A DNA stretch of 64,000 nt from a bacterium (GTDB lineage Bacteria > UBP15 > UBA6099 > JAJRTR01). Both the position numbers and the translations under genes were made by a program. Positions 19,068-27,460 of the stretch are shown in pieces. The number at the start of each line of letters is the position of its first letter. The stretch's first letter is position 1. The notes under the pieces were generated by a model, which did not search any database, was not told where the DNA came from, and was given only the letters and a program-made list of their open reading frames with translations. Location: NCBI GenBank assembly GCA_024278215.1, contig JAJRTR010000011.1:1-64000 (forward strand), in the 5' to 3' direction.

Positions 19068-20807
19068 CTATTCCCAGATTCTTTTCAGTTCTGCGCCGGG
19101 ATAATAATGCAGGAGTATCTGGTCGTAAGTGTAGTTTTCTTTCGCCATCTCCATAGCGCCTGTCTGGCAAAGCCCGACTCCGTGTCCCCAGCCGCCGCCT
19201 TTTAATATGAACTTCCTGCCGGTGCCACTGCCTTCCTTATCTATAACGAACATGGTGCTTTTCAGCATTCCCATCACCCATCGTATCTGGTCTTTCTCGA
19301 AAGTATAGTTGCCTTTTGTCGTCTCGATTACCAGCAACTGCGCGCGGCCCGACTTCGAATACTTTGTTACATTAATATCCTTCAGCGTTCCGATTTCAAG
19401 GTCGGGGTTGTTTGTGAATTCCGGTATTGATTCCTCGAACAGTTTCCGGAGCTGATCGTAAGTATATGTTTTTGTCCACCTGTGATACCTGGATTTGTTG
19501 CAGAACGCTTTGTCGTGTGCGAGGAACTTTCTAAGGTTTGCCGGGTTGGAAAGGTCGGTAATGCTAAATTCCGTGCCGTCGTCGACCGAGGAGAGTGAGG
19601 GCAGAGCCGCGCCGCTCCAGGCATCGTTGAACGCGGCGGTGCGCCCGCCGCATGTCGAGCAGAACAGCGCGTTGATAAGGTTGCTTCCGTTCGTTAGCGT
19701 CTCGCCGCGCGTGAGGTCCACCGCCTCGGTTGTCGCCGGTGTTTCGTTGCGCACGCCGCCGTAGACCTGGCAGTCGGTTGTGTTGCAAAGGTTAAAATGG
19801 TCGGCGACATGGCGACGCAGGTTATTGAGCAGATACGTGCGGGCGATTACCGCCTGTGACTTGAGAGCCTCGATATTCGCCGACGCGGGCATTTCCCGTG
19901 GCAGCACACTGTACAGGTAGTCCTCGACGCGAACCCTGTTTATCACGGAAAACGTGCCGTAGGAATCCAGCACGACTTCCGCGTTGCCGCGATACTCGCG
20001 GTATCCGACCCTGAACCTTCCGTCGTGCGGATAAAACACGACAGGCGTGTTGCCCAGGTGTATGAACTCACCTTTCCGGTCGTATAGTGTCAATACGTGT
20101 ATGTCCTGATCCACCGGCTGTATGCGCACAGCTTCATAACCCAGCCTGCGTATTATGTTTTCGATAAACTCGGCCTGAATCCGGGTTTTGAAAGGTCCGA
20201 ATTTGATACTCCATTGTTTCGGCTGAAATATGGCCGGTACCGCGGGAACGGACGACAGCCTGCCGACAAAAAACTCTGCCTGCTCGAAGCTTCGGAAACT
20301 GCCGAGTGTGACGATGAACTGGTCGGGTAGTTGCTGAAGATGGACATTGTACAATTCCACCTGTATCGTTTCGTCGCTTCCGGAGTACAGTTCCAGCGGG
20401 CTGTCGCCGTTGTCGGGCAGTTTGAAGATCGTAAAATCACCGTTGAAGCTCAGCCGGGCATTATTCGTTTTCTGCACTATGCCTATTCTGACTTCCGGTT
20501 CGTTTCTGAAGTTATCATATTTGACAGCCGCCGCGGGCGCGGCAAAAAAGAGCAGGTGCAACAAAAACACCGATGTTATGCAGATGAAGTTGAGCTTGAT
20601 TCCGGGGAATGAAAACAATTTGTAGCGGCAGCCTGCCCGTGCGGACTGTTGCCGGCTGTTTAAACGGTGATTCTTATTTTCATGGCTGTTCAAAAACAAA
20701 ATATTATTCGCTAAAGCGAGATAACGTGATATCCCGCTTCCTGCTTTTCCACTTCTTTGATTAAATCTGAAGCTATATCGAGCAACATAGCGTGGTTGTC
20801 GTTCCAT
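19068..20807 (-). CDS. SpoIID/LytB-domain peptidoglycan-active protein with SPOR-like repeats
   Basis: An exported or membrane-anchored protein related to the SpoIID lytic transglycosylase and the LytB amidase enhancer. A hydrophobic segment at about residues 72-94 (ICITSVFLLHLLFFAAPAAA) is the likely signal peptide. Two SPOR-like stretches follow (VTLGSFRSFEQAEFFVGRL and IKFGPFKTRIQAEFIENIIR, about 165-245). The SpoIID core runs from VEDYLYSVLPREMPASANIEALKSQAV...ARTYLL (about 290-325; Glu in PREMP is the SpoIID catalytic position) through the Cys-containing FCSTCGGRT to GGWGHGVGLCQTGAMEMA near the end. Sporulation genes are absent from the window, so a role in septal or cell-wall remodelling is inferred. 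The N-terminus is uncertain: the longest frame starts at 20807 inside the upstream gene, and TTG codons nearer the signal peptide are possible. Confidence 0.82.
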   Translation of the reverse strand: MERQPRYVARYSFRFNQRSGKAGSGISRYLALANNILFLNSHENKNHRLNSRQQSARAGCRYKLFSFPGIKLNFICITSVFLLHLLFFAAPAAAVKYDNFRNEPEVRIGIVQKTNNARLSFNGDFTIFKLPDNGDSPLELYSGSDETIQVELYNVHLQQLPDQFIVTLGSFRSFEQAEFFVGRLSSVPAVPAIFQPKQWSIKFGPFKTRIQAEFIENIIRRLGYEAVRIQPVDQDIHVLTLYDRKGEFIHLGNTPVVFYPHDGRFRVGYREYRGNAEVVLDSYGTFSVINRVRVEDYLYSVLPREMPASANIEALKSQAVIARTYLLNNLRRHVADHFNLCNTTDCQVYGGVRNETPATTEAVDLTRGETLTNGSNLINALFCSTCGGRTAAFNDAWSGAALPSLSSVDDGTEFSITDLSNPANLRKFLAHDKAFCNKSRYHRWTKTYTYDQLRKLFEESIPEFTNNPDLEIGTLKDINVTKYSKSGRAQLLVIETTKGNYTFEKDQIRWVMGMLKSTMFVIDKEGSGTGRKFILKGGGWGHGVGLCQTGAMEMAKENYTYDQILLHYYPGAELKRIWE

Positions 20808-21649
20808 TGCGCAGGCACTTGCGCCGCGCCTGCTATCACTTCACAAAGGTTAAACTCCTGAGACTGCTTTGCGCCTTCAACAGTAACATATCCTTTCATC
20901 AATTCGAAAGGAGAGTAGTGGCGGCGGATCATTTTGTCCGAGTTGACGAGCAGGCTCCTGCAGATCGTATCGATTTTTCTTGTTTCGGTGACAATGCAGA
21001 AACAGGAGCCGCCGATGCGGGCCGCGAGGTCGTCCTGCTCACCGTTGATGCGCAGATTTTCTCTGATGATGCCTGCGAGGTCGCGCAGGACCCGGTCGCC
21101 ATAATCGTAACCCTTGATGTAATTAAAAGGTTTCATATTGAGTATTTTCACGATAACAAAGTGCCAGCTTTTCGGACAGTTTTTGCATTTGTCTTCGAGA
21201 ATGGCCGAGAGCGCCGCGCCTGTGAGCAGACCGGTCACCGGGTCTGTTTTCTCGAAAGTTTTTTTCCTGACAAGATTATCCACATAATCCGCCAGTTCCC
21301 CGGCATGTCTGTAATCCGAAATTACAGCTTCTGCACCCTCGAGCAGATACGTTATCTGGCCGCATGTTTCATTCTGCGAAAAAACGACAACAGGGATCAT
21401 AGATGAAACAATATCCGTTTTCAGTTCATTCAAGAAATCTATGATTAATGAAGCCACGGACGGCGTGTAGGCGAAGAGGATCACATCATAAGTATTGTAG
21501 AATGTCACGGGGATCCGACCGTCGACCACCGGCACAACCGAGACATCCATCTCTTTTGCCTCGAAAGGCACGGCAAATTGCTCGACGCCGCCAACATCTT
21601 CACGGATGAGCAAAACACGAATCTTCGATGTGTTATTCTGCTGTTTCAT
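20711..21649 (-). CDS. Receiver-like plus degenerate GGDEF-domain protein
   Basis: A 312-residue signalling protein. The first 125 residues resemble a receiver fold (IRVLLIREDVGGVEQF, YDVILFAYTPS, IPVVVFSQN) but lack the DD pair and the phospho-acceptor Asp. The second half is a GGDEF fold: DPVTGLLTGAAL near 140, YDYGDRVLRDLAGIIRENL near 185-203, and ARIGGSCFCIV near 215, where the active-site GGDEF reads GGSCF. Loss of the metal-binding Asp and the Glu means c-di-GMP synthesis is not expected; such proteins usually bind ligand or partner proteins. The start overlaps the 3' end of comEA by 17 bp and its 3' end overlaps the longest SpoIID frame, so the run is tightly packed. It is distinct from the intact diguanylate cyclase at 35280-36770. 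Confidence 0.75.
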   Translation of the reverse strand: MKQQNNTSKIRVLLIREDVGGVEQFAVPFEAKEMDVSVVPVVDGRIPVTFYNTYDVILFAYTPSVASLIIDFLNELKTDIVSSMIPVVVFSQNETCGQITYLLEGAEAVISDYRHAGELADYVDNLVRKKTFEKTDPVTGLLTGAALSAILEDKCKNCPKSWHFVIVKILNMKPFNYIKGYDYGDRVLRDLAGIIRENLRINGEQDDLAARIGGSCFCIVTETRKIDTICRSLLVNSDKMIRRHYSPFELMKGYVTVEGAKQSQEFNLCEVIAGAAQVPAQWNDNHAMLLDIASDLIKEVEKQEAGYHVISL

Positions 21650-22217
21650 TCGTTCCCGCTGTCAGATGATCTTTTATCTTCTGGAATTTCCATTCGCCGA
21701 TTCCCTGGACAAGTTTTATTTCCTCGATGTTATTGTATGGGCCGCGCGTCTGCCGCAGTTCGACAATTCTTGCGGCAAGAGTGGGGCCGATGCCGGGGAT
21801 CAGTTCGATATCTATCGCGGAAGCGGAATTGATGTCCAGTGTCCAGCCTTCGGGCAATGAAGCCGGCCCCTTCGCCGCGGCACCTGTGCCCGCCGGTGGT
21901 ATCAGGACTTCCTGCCCGTCTTCAACACGCGCGGCGAGATTGATCTCGCTCCTTTTTGCATTTTTTGTAAATCCGCCCGCGATAGTCACCGCGTCGGAAA
22001 CGCGAGCGCCTTTTTTCAGCGTATACAGGCCCGGCCTGGCTACCGCTCCCTTGACATGTACCTTCACAATCGGGTCGGGCTCCCGGCTGATCGTTATATC
22101 TCTGTCGAGCATTTTATTGTCAACCCGCGAGAAATAGAGCCTGACACCGGCTCCGCCCATTATTATCATGAAAATAGATATAACGGCGAACTTCTGAAAT
22201 GTTGTGAGACTTCTCAT
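21633..22217 (-). CDS. comEA: ComEA-family DNA-binding protein (SLBB plus helix-hairpin-helix)
   Basis: Membrane-anchored DNA receptor of the competence type. Residues 8-28 form one N-terminal membrane helix (KFAVISIFMIIMGGAGVRLYF). An SLBB domain follows (IVKVHVKGAVARPGLYTLK...VSDAVTIAGGF...NLAARVEDGQEVLIP, about 50-108). The C-terminus holds two helix-hairpin-helix motifs (LDINSASAIDIELIPGIGP and IEEIKLVQGIGEWKFQKI, about 128-190) that bind DNA. This order is that of Bacillus ComEA. At 194 residues it has the normal length. No comEC or pilus genes are next to it; the partners may lie elsewhere. It is 52 bp downstream of a hypothetical membrane-anchored protein and overlaps the degenerate GGDEF gene by 17 bp. 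DNA uptake is inferred from the family. Confidence 0.88.
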   Translation of the reverse strand: MRSLTTFQKFAVISIFMIIMGGAGVRLYFSRVDNKMLDRDITISREPDPIVKVHVKGAVARPGLYTLKKGARVSDAVTIAGGFTKNAKRSEINLAARVEDGQEVLIPPAGTGAAAKGPASLPEGWTLDINSASAIDIELIPGIGPTLAARIVELRQTRGPYNNIEEIKLVQGIGEWKFQKIKDHLTAGTNETAE

Positions 22218-22269
22218 TTTTCAGGCGTGTTTCACTGCATCCGCCGGTTTCAGAATATACCGACGGATG

Positions 22270-23634
22270 TTATAAAATCTGTTCTCTCCACCGGCTTCTG
22301 AATTCCTTGCCGTTAAGCTTTCCTCTTTTATAATCGACAAAATCTTTATATTCGATATCCCATATCGCTTTTATCTCGCCATCCATATCTTTCAGGTGGA
22401 TAACAATGTATTTCAACGGCAGCGCCGGATTCTGCTGTTTGCTCTCATAAATTGTGTCCAGAAGGTTTTTCATTTCAACCATAAGTTCCTTATTGCCAAT
22501 ATTCGAAGACTCGAATGTGATATGAAGAACTGAGCCGTCTTCTGTGAAATTCATCTCCAGAAGGCTGACATCATAGACTTTGATAACGTCCCGGATAATT
22601 TTCTCGGCGTTTTCGATTGTCGTTTTGATGCTATTGTCGTGCGCTGGTGCGGATTTCCCTGGCGACGACTGTGCGGCAGGTGTTTTGCCTTTGCTGAAAA
22701 GACCGGTGACTTTTGATTTTACCCTGTCGATAAACCCTTCAGGCTTTTTCTGTAGTGGAGCCTGAGCCGTTGGTTGTGCAACCTTTTTCATCAGGTCTTC
22801 AGAAAGATGCTGAGTAGGCCGCTTCGCGGCGTTTATGCCGGGTTTCGCTGCTGCGTTTATCGGCGGCCCGACGCTTTTTTCAACTGCCCTCGCTCTCGCG
22901 TCCTCCGACGCGCTCGCCGCCGCTGCCGCGCCTGCAACCATTCCCACAACTCCACCACCCGCCGCTACGGTCGCCATGGCCGCCGGTGCGCCTGTCGCCA
23001 TTGTCTCCTTCTCGACATATTGCCCGGCTTCTTCTTTCATCTTCGGCACATCGGGCGAGTCAACTATAGGTTTCCCCGCATAAGCCAATCCCATCCACGG
23101 CGATTTCCGGAAGTTATCACCTTCCTTTTTCTTGTAGAAGTCAAAAATCTTTCTGAATTTTTTTATCTGGTTCTTATCGACATTGCACTTGCCGCCCCAC
23201 AACGCCGCCAGGAACAGCGCCTGCTCGAGGTCCACCAGCGATTTGTTGCCTTTGTAATTCTCGACGGATTGCCTGAGCATATAATTATACATATTGAGCC
23301 TGTGGTTGCAGGCAATGACAATGTCCCTGTCCTGAAGATAGTCCAGTATCAGATGCGACTTCAGGGGATACCGGCTCGCTATGCCGAGAAGCGCGTCATC
23401 CATGTTGTCGCCGAGATTATCGGGCAGCCTGCTGATGTCGCCGACATGATTTATCGCATGTGTGATGTTCGCCAGTCCCTGTGTTATCTCGCCTGTATTG
23501 AGCTGACTGTAGCCCTTCTGGATATATTCGGTAGCGACCTGCCTGTTCTTGTACTGAGGCCACACGACATACGCGGCACCCGTAATCGCAAGCAGGGTCG
23601 ACAGTATTACAATCAACGTTATTTTTACTTTCAA
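22270..23634 (-). CDS. Membrane-anchored protein of unknown function
   Basis: I do not recognise this 454-residue protein. It begins with a single hydrophobic helix (residues 3-26, KITLIVILSTLLAITGAAYVV), so it is probably anchored with the bulk outside the cytoplasm. Residues 30-190 are helical with a pattern like tetratricopeptide repeats (ATEYIQKGYSQLNTGEITQGLANITHA). A low-complexity Ala/Gly/Val stretch (about 200-240), hydrophobic enough to be a second membrane segment, is followed by a Lys/Pro/Ala-rich linker to about 330. The last 120 residues are a compact alpha/beta domain (VYDVSLLEMNFTEDGSVLHITF...LPLKYIVIHLKDMDGEI). It heads a minus-strand run ending with FmdE; the next gene is comEA. 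An envelope role is the most that can be inferred. Confidence 0.6.
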   Translation of the reverse strand: MKVKITLIVILSTLLAITGAAYVVWPQYKNRQVATEYIQKGYSQLNTGEITQGLANITHAINHVGDISRLPDNLGDNMDDALLGIASRYPLKSHLILDYLQDRDIVIACNHRLNMYNYMLRQSVENYKGNKSLVDLEQALFLAALWGGKCNVDKNQIKKFRKIFDFYKKKEGDNFRKSPWMGLAYAGKPIVDSPDVPKMKEEAGQYVEKETMATGAPAAMATVAAGGGVVGMVAGAAAAASASEDARARAVEKSVGPPINAAAKPGINAAKRPTQHLSEDLMKKVAQPTAQAPLQKKPEGFIDRVKSKVTGLFSKGKTPAAQSSPGKSAPAHDNSIKTTIENAEKIIRDVIKVYDVSLLEMNFTEDGSVLHITFESSNIGNKELMVEMKNLLDTIYESKQQNPALPLKYIVIHLKDMDGEIKAIWDIEYKDFVDYKRGKLNGKEFRSRWREQIL

Positions 23635-23975
23635 GACAGCACCTCTTCAGTGTCCGGTTTTACTTCATCATATCACGACGTTGCGAAAACTCATATTACC
23701 ATTCCGCCATAGCGCACACATATAAAGCTTTGCGTCTTTTATGGGTGTTTATTGTCCAGTATGCGCTGGATAAAATTATATGTTAAAGAACTAACTCACG
23801 CAATAATCATTATATATTTGAGCCGATTGCAGAATTCCTGTTCTGTCGCAGCCGGTGTAAAAATGCTATGTGATTTGTTAAAATGGAATAACAAACACTA
23901 ACATATTTACAGTCATGTAATTTTTTCACTTGAAGTAATAATGGTGGTATATACTTTTGTGGTGGTGAGCGGGAA
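23635..23975 (+). other. Divergent intergenic region, 341 bp
   Basis: Separates the minus-strand run starting at 23634 from the plus-strand zinc-ribbon gene. It contains one truncated MITE end (23820-23861) and is otherwise AT-rich. TTGTTA (about 23876) with TAACAT 18 bp further on is a weak promoter candidate for the plus-strand gene. No RNA gene or open frame was recognised. Confidence 0.5.
23820..23861 (-). repeat. Truncated MITE, right end only
   Basis: Read on the minus strand, this matches the right terminal 40 bp of the 179-bp element: CGGCTGCGACAGAACAGG, then AATTCTGCAATCGGCTC at the terminus. The left part of the element is absent. Confidence 0.6.
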
Positions 23976-25067
23976 ATGTTCTGCCCGAAATGCGGAAAGG
24001 AAATAGCCGGCGGCGGAAAATTCTGCACGGGATGCGGTTTCAGTGTCGGCGGGCCGGCCGCGCAGGCGGGGCGGCAGGCTGCCGGTAAACCGCCGCAACA
24101 ACAGTTGCCGCTCGACGCGATTCAACAAAGCAACCGGTCCGCACAGCATGTCAGGCAGGGACCAACCCGGCAAGAGCAGCCATCATCCCTGAAACACCAG
24201 AGCCGTCCACACCCGCCGCAGCAATTGCAACAGCGGCGGCCTACGCAGGCGACCTCTAAAACACCGGTGAGAGAAGTTGTGCCGGACTCGCGGCCTGCGG
24301 CTCGGACATCACAGACGTCAGGACTCGATTTCCGGATTCCGCCTCCGCCGGGTCAACCCGGGCAGGAGAATCATCAGAACACGCAAACGCACCCTGACGG
24401 GCTGCCGCCCGGTGAGTTCACACCTTACTCGAGGACGCAGAATCAGTCATCTTTCACAATATCTTATGAACCGAAAAGCCTCGCGATATTCGGGGTTGCA
24501 ATGCTCATGCTGATGATCGTCGGCATTCCGGCGGTTCAATACATTGCGAGCGGCACGAGCGGATTTCCGATCCAGGGACACATCGAAAGCAGGAAAAATA
24601 ATTTTTCATTATATATTCCCGAAGGCTGGAGCAGTGTGAAGGACCCGAGGCGGAAGACAGGCCACAGGGACGCCGCGGCATATTATTTCAAGGGCCGCTC
24701 CAGGAACCCGGACATTGTTTCGATCATTTATTCCATGCCCAATAATTCAAGTTTTCCCAAGTTCCTTTCGCAGCAGGATTTGCAGGCGCTCGAGCCGTTT
24801 CTTCTCCAGATGAATAAACAATACATGCAGGCGCTCGGCATGAGTTATGAACTGCTCGAGTTGAAAACATATATGATTGACGGAGATCATGCCGTGTGGA
24901 TGGATGGCAACGCGATGAAAAGAGGCAAGGCGAATAAGAGGGATTTCACATTTCTTGCATTCCGCAGTTCACGGCTGTACATCGTGAAGTTTATGTTCGA
25001 TGAAATAAGGGTCGAGGAGTTCTGGCCTGAGATCAAAGGCATTCTCGACAGCATGGTATTTCTGTGA
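23976..25067 (+). CDS. Zinc-ribbon membrane protein with Gln/Pro-rich linker
   Basis: A 363-residue protein of unknown function. The N-terminus is a zinc ribbon (MFCPKCGKEIAGG and FCTGCGFSVGG, Cys at 3, 6, 18, 21). A long disordered linker rich in Gln, Pro, Arg and Thr (about 28-160) follows, then one membrane helix (SLAIFGVAMLMLMIVGIPAVQYI, about 168-190). The last 160 residues form an alpha/beta domain (FSLYIPEGWSSVKDP...YYFKGRSRNPDIVSIIYSM...AFRSSRLYIVKFMF) that resembles PsbP/DUF-type lipoprotein folds in outline only. Topology should place the ribbon in the cytoplasm and the C-terminal domain outside. This arrangement is common among uncharacterised bacterial envelope proteins. The gene stands alone on the plus strand, convergent with the Het-C-like gene. 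The sequence before the ATG (GAGCGGGAA) is a weak ribosome-binding site. Confidence 0.65.
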   Translation: MFCPKCGKEIAGGGKFCTGCGFSVGGPAAQAGRQAAGKPPQQQLPLDAIQQSNRSAQHVRQGPTRQEQPSSLKHQSRPHPPQQLQQRRPTQATSKTPVREVVPDSRPAARTSQTSGLDFRIPPPPGQPGQENHQNTQTHPDGLPPGEFTPYSRTQNQSSFTISYEPKSLAIFGVAMLMLMIVGIPAVQYIASGTSGFPIQGHIESRKNNFSLYIPEGWSSVKDPRRKTGHRDAAAYYFKGRSRNPDIVSIIYSMPNNSSFPKFLSQQDLQALEPFLLQMNKQYMQALGMSYELLELKTYMIDGDHAVWMDGNAMKRGKANKRDFTFLAFRSSRLYIVKFMFDEIRVEEFWPEIKGILDSMVFL

Positions 25068-25110
25068 GATCGAGCCGGAAAAGTTAATTCGAATATTGAA
25101 CCGAAGCCGG

Positions 25111-25947
25111 TTAACCCCACACACCGAACCTGTCGGACCACCATTTGGAGCGTCGGGTGGCGGGGCCCTGTTCAGCCGCGCCGAGGTTGGCGTCGCGTCC
25201 GGTTTCCGTAAGCAGCCTGTATTTTTCGGGATTGTTTTCTTTCAGGTTACTGAAAAGCTCATCGAATATTTTTTCGAGTTCTTTTTGCCCGAGATACAAA
25301 GCGATATCGAACGCGCGAGGATACTCTTCTTTTGAAGCGCCCGGAGCGGTCGGATCGTCGAGGTTGCGTTCCTCGTGTGAATCGGGGCCTTCGTCGGGCA
25401 GTGACTGGAAAGTGTAAAGTTTCGGCAGATAATCTTTTCTGAACGAATCGAACTGTTCCGATTCGAGGAGTTGAGAAAAAAGCGGGCAGCGACTTACGAG
25501 GAAATCGTCGAGTTCAAGTCCTGATTCTTTCTGAATATCGGCGGCGGCGGCATCATTCCGGAAATAGTCGTAGATCAATTCGATGAGATTCGAGTGAGAA
25601 AATATGTCGGAAATCGCGTGTGAAGAACGCCCCAGCGTTCTGAATATTTTTTCCGGATCGGCAAGTGGATATTTTGCGTCATCCGCGACATCCATAATCC
25701 ATTGTATGTGGTCGTGCCAGACGCCGAGCGCCTCGTCTTTGTTCATCTGGTCGAAGTGGTCGAGAGGCTTATACCAGTAATGCGCGGCGGGGTAGAGAGG
25801 AAATATTTTATATTGCAGTATCTTCCACGCGATGACACCATAGAAGTCGACACCGAAGTTGTACCTGAAAACACGGTCTATGCCGGCGGGCGTCATGTGT
25901 TTGCCGAGAGCATTTTTGAGTTCCGTAAAGTGGTAGTATGTTCGCAT
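25111..25947 (-). CDS. Phospholipase C/Het-C-like fold protein (putative)
   Basis: A 278-residue protein with no signal peptide. The stretch FRTLGRSSHAISDIFSHSNLIELIYDYF (residues 117-144, key residues H125, D129, H133) resembles the His/Asp zinc-ligand helix of zinc-dependent phospholipase C and Het-C N-terminal domains (HAxxDxxxHSN). Other possible ligands are D/H residues in LGVWHDHIQWIMDVADD (near 74-90) and AHYWYKPLDHFDQ (near 55-67). The remainder is helical with a charged tail. The assignment rests on this motif pattern only, so it is tentative; a lipid-hydrolysing or lipid-sensing role would be inference. The gene is the last of the minus-strand chemosensory run, 62 bp after cheB, with one copy of the 23-bp hairpin repeat (25972-25994) in between. 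Confidence 0.5.
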   Translation of the reverse strand: MRTYYHFTELKNALGKHMTPAGIDRVFRYNFGVDFYGVIAWKILQYKIFPLYPAAHYWYKPLDHFDQMNKDEALGVWHDHIQWIMDVADDAKYPLADPEKIFRTLGRSSHAISDIFSHSNLIELIYDYFRNDAAAADIQKESGLELDDFLVSRCPLFSQLLESEQFDSFRKDYLPKLYTFQSLPDEGPDSHEERNLDDPTAPGASKEEYPRAFDIALYLGQKELEKIFDELFSNLKENNPEKYRLLTETGRDANLGAAEQGPATRRSKWWSDRFGVWG

Positions 25948-25971
25948 AGATAATCTCCGAAGTAGTTATCC

Positions 25972-25994
25972 CCCGCATTTGTGAAATATGCGGG
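25972..25994. repeat. 23-bp hairpin repeat, copy 1
   Basis: Arms CCCGCAT and ATGCGGG with a 9-nt centre TTGTGAAAT. Located 16 bp beyond the cheB stop codon (minus strand). There is no T-run after the stem, so it is not a standard intrinsic terminator. Confidence 0.8.
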
Positions 25995-26009
25995 TTATGA
26001 GACACCCAT

Positions 26010-27146
26010 TTAAGTTTTAGGCGACTCGAACATGTGGCGGTAAATCTCAGAAGCTATTCTTTTGAGCGGCACAACATGGTCGATAAGTTGCGCGTCCACA
26101 GCAGCGCGCGCCATGCCGTATATAGCGCTCGAGTGTTTGTCCTGCGCGATTGTTGTTCCCCCTGCTTCTTTTATGCGACGAAGCCCCTTGAGACCGTCCT
26201 GTCCCATACCTGTCATCATTACGGCGAGGCTGCGGGATTTGCAGGTGGCCGAGATCGTTTCGAAGAGAATGTCGGCGCTCGGGCGGTATAGAACATTATC
26301 AGGCTTGTCGTCGAGTTCCGCACACAGGCGACCGTTTATCCAAGCCGCTTTCAGGTGAAACTTATCGGGCGAGAAATATACAGTGCCGCTTGCGAGGGGC
26401 TCCCCGTCTTCGGCTATTTTTACATTCACGGCACAAGTGCTGTCGAGTCGTTGCGCGATGCCGCTGATGAAACCGGGTATGATGTGCTGCACCACCAGCA
26501 TCGGTGCGGGGAACTCCTCGGGCAACTGAGGTACGAATTGGCTCAGAGCGCTGGGACCGCCTGTCGATATGGCGACGCCCACGATGTCGAAACTTCTGCC
26601 CAGCGTGTTTCTTACGTCGCTGTTGTTTTCCCCGGCTGATTGGATTATCTCTGTTTCAATCTGCTGATCCGGCGATCTTTCCCGCAGAACGGCGAGAATG
26701 TCTTTGAGGGAAACGGGAGCGGTCTTTTTAATGGAGCCTGCACTGACAAGTCTTTTCAGTCTTTGTTCCCTGATGCTGTTTGTGCCGTTCGATGTTTCGG
26801 GAATCTCGATAAGGTCGAGTGCGCCGAGTTTTATACCTTTTTCAATAATATCCTCACAACTTTCGGGCCTTGCGGAAACAAGGAGAACAGGGATTCTGTA
26901 CCTGACAAGCAACCTGCAAAGTGTAACGAGCGGGGCGGTTTCCGTGGTGTCGACCGAGAGAAGAATGATATGCGGAGACAGCCGTGAAACCGTGTCCGCA
27001 GCTTTATCCGCCGACCTTTCGTGATGGAGGTCGAAATCAGGGTCGCTGAACAGCGCATCAAAGAACGAAATGATTTTTTCGCTCTTTGACACCAGTAAAA
27101 TTATTATCTGTTCCCTGACGTTCAACTTTTCCTCACTGTATTTCAC
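26010..27146 (-). CDS. cheB: CheB methylesterase with degenerate receiver domain
   Basis: Chemoreceptor glutamate methylesterase/glutamine deamidase. The catalytic domain (about 190-370) is intact: Ser in VAISTGGPSAL, His in VVQHIIPGF and Asp in MTGMGQDG make up the triad. The N-terminal receiver (about 10-120) has lost its chemistry: the acidic pair normally at VDDS reads VSKS, and the phospho-acceptor position of LLDVxMP reads LLSVDTTE with Ser in place of Asp. Normally phosphorylation of that Asp relieves autoinhibition, so this CheB is probably not switched by CheA in the usual way and could be constitutively active or controlled by protein contact. It is separated from the receptor gene upstream by 314 bp that hold a partial MITE, a hairpin terminator candidate and a 23-bp hairpin. 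Confidence 0.92.
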   Translation of the reverse strand: MKYSEEKLNVREQIIILLVSKSEKIISFFDALFSDPDFDLHHERSADKAADTVSRLSPHIILLSVDTTETAPLVTLCRLLVRYRIPVLLVSARPESCEDIIEKGIKLGALDLIEIPETSNGTNSIREQRLKRLVSAGSIKKTAPVSLKDILAVLRERSPDQQIETEIIQSAGENNSDVRNTLGRSFDIVGVAISTGGPSALSQFVPQLPEEFPAPMLVVQHIIPGFISGIAQRLDSTCAVNVKIAEDGEPLASGTVYFSPDKFHLKAAWINGRLCAELDDKPDNVLYRPSADILFETISATCKSRSLAVMMTGMGQDGLKGLRRIKEAGGTTIAQDKHSSAIYGMARAAVDAQLIDHVVPLKRIASEIYRHMFESPKT

Positions 27147-27249
27147 TCTATATATAACGAACTTTTCGCCCGGGTTGCTTCACAAAGAAATCCGGGAAAT
27201 CGTGATAACGTCCATTCTACTTCCGTTGCGGCGGTGGCTCGGGACCGGT

Positions 27250-27300
27250 CTCCTGAGAATTCAGCTCGACCTCGCCACGAACATAATTTGTAATTGGCTC
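27250..27300 (-). repeat. Truncated MITE, left end only
   Basis: On the minus strand this starts GAGCCAATTACAAATTATG and continues GTGGCGAGGTCGAG, matching the first 50 bp of the 179-bp element; the rest is missing. It lies in the 314-bp gap between the chemoreceptor gene and cheB. Confidence 0.65.
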
Positions 27301-27307
27301 AACTGAG

Positions 27308-27332
27308 AAAAGCGGGATTGGTGATTTCCCGC
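27308..27332 (-). terminator. Possible intrinsic terminator after the chemoreceptor gene
   Basis: On the minus strand, GCGGGA (27332-27327) and TCCCGC (27317-27312) form a 6-bp stem followed by TTTTC. It is 130 bp past the receptor stop codon. The T-tract is short, so termination may be partial. Confidence 0.4.
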
Positions 27333-27346
27333 CAGCCACTATTTAG

Positions 27347-27369
27347 CCCGTATTTGTGAGATATGCGGG
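27347..27369. repeat. 23-bp hairpin repeat, copy 2
   Basis: Arms CCCGTAT and ATGCGGG (one G-U type mismatch) around TTGTGAGAT. Located 92 bp beyond the stop codon of the minus-strand chemoreceptor gene. Confidence 0.75.
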
Positions 27370-27460
27370 TCAGCGCTATATCCCGGAGCCCCCATGTGGC
27401 CGCACTGATGCGGCATACGAAATGCTGGATGCGGCATCGTTAAATAAACATGCGGTGTTA

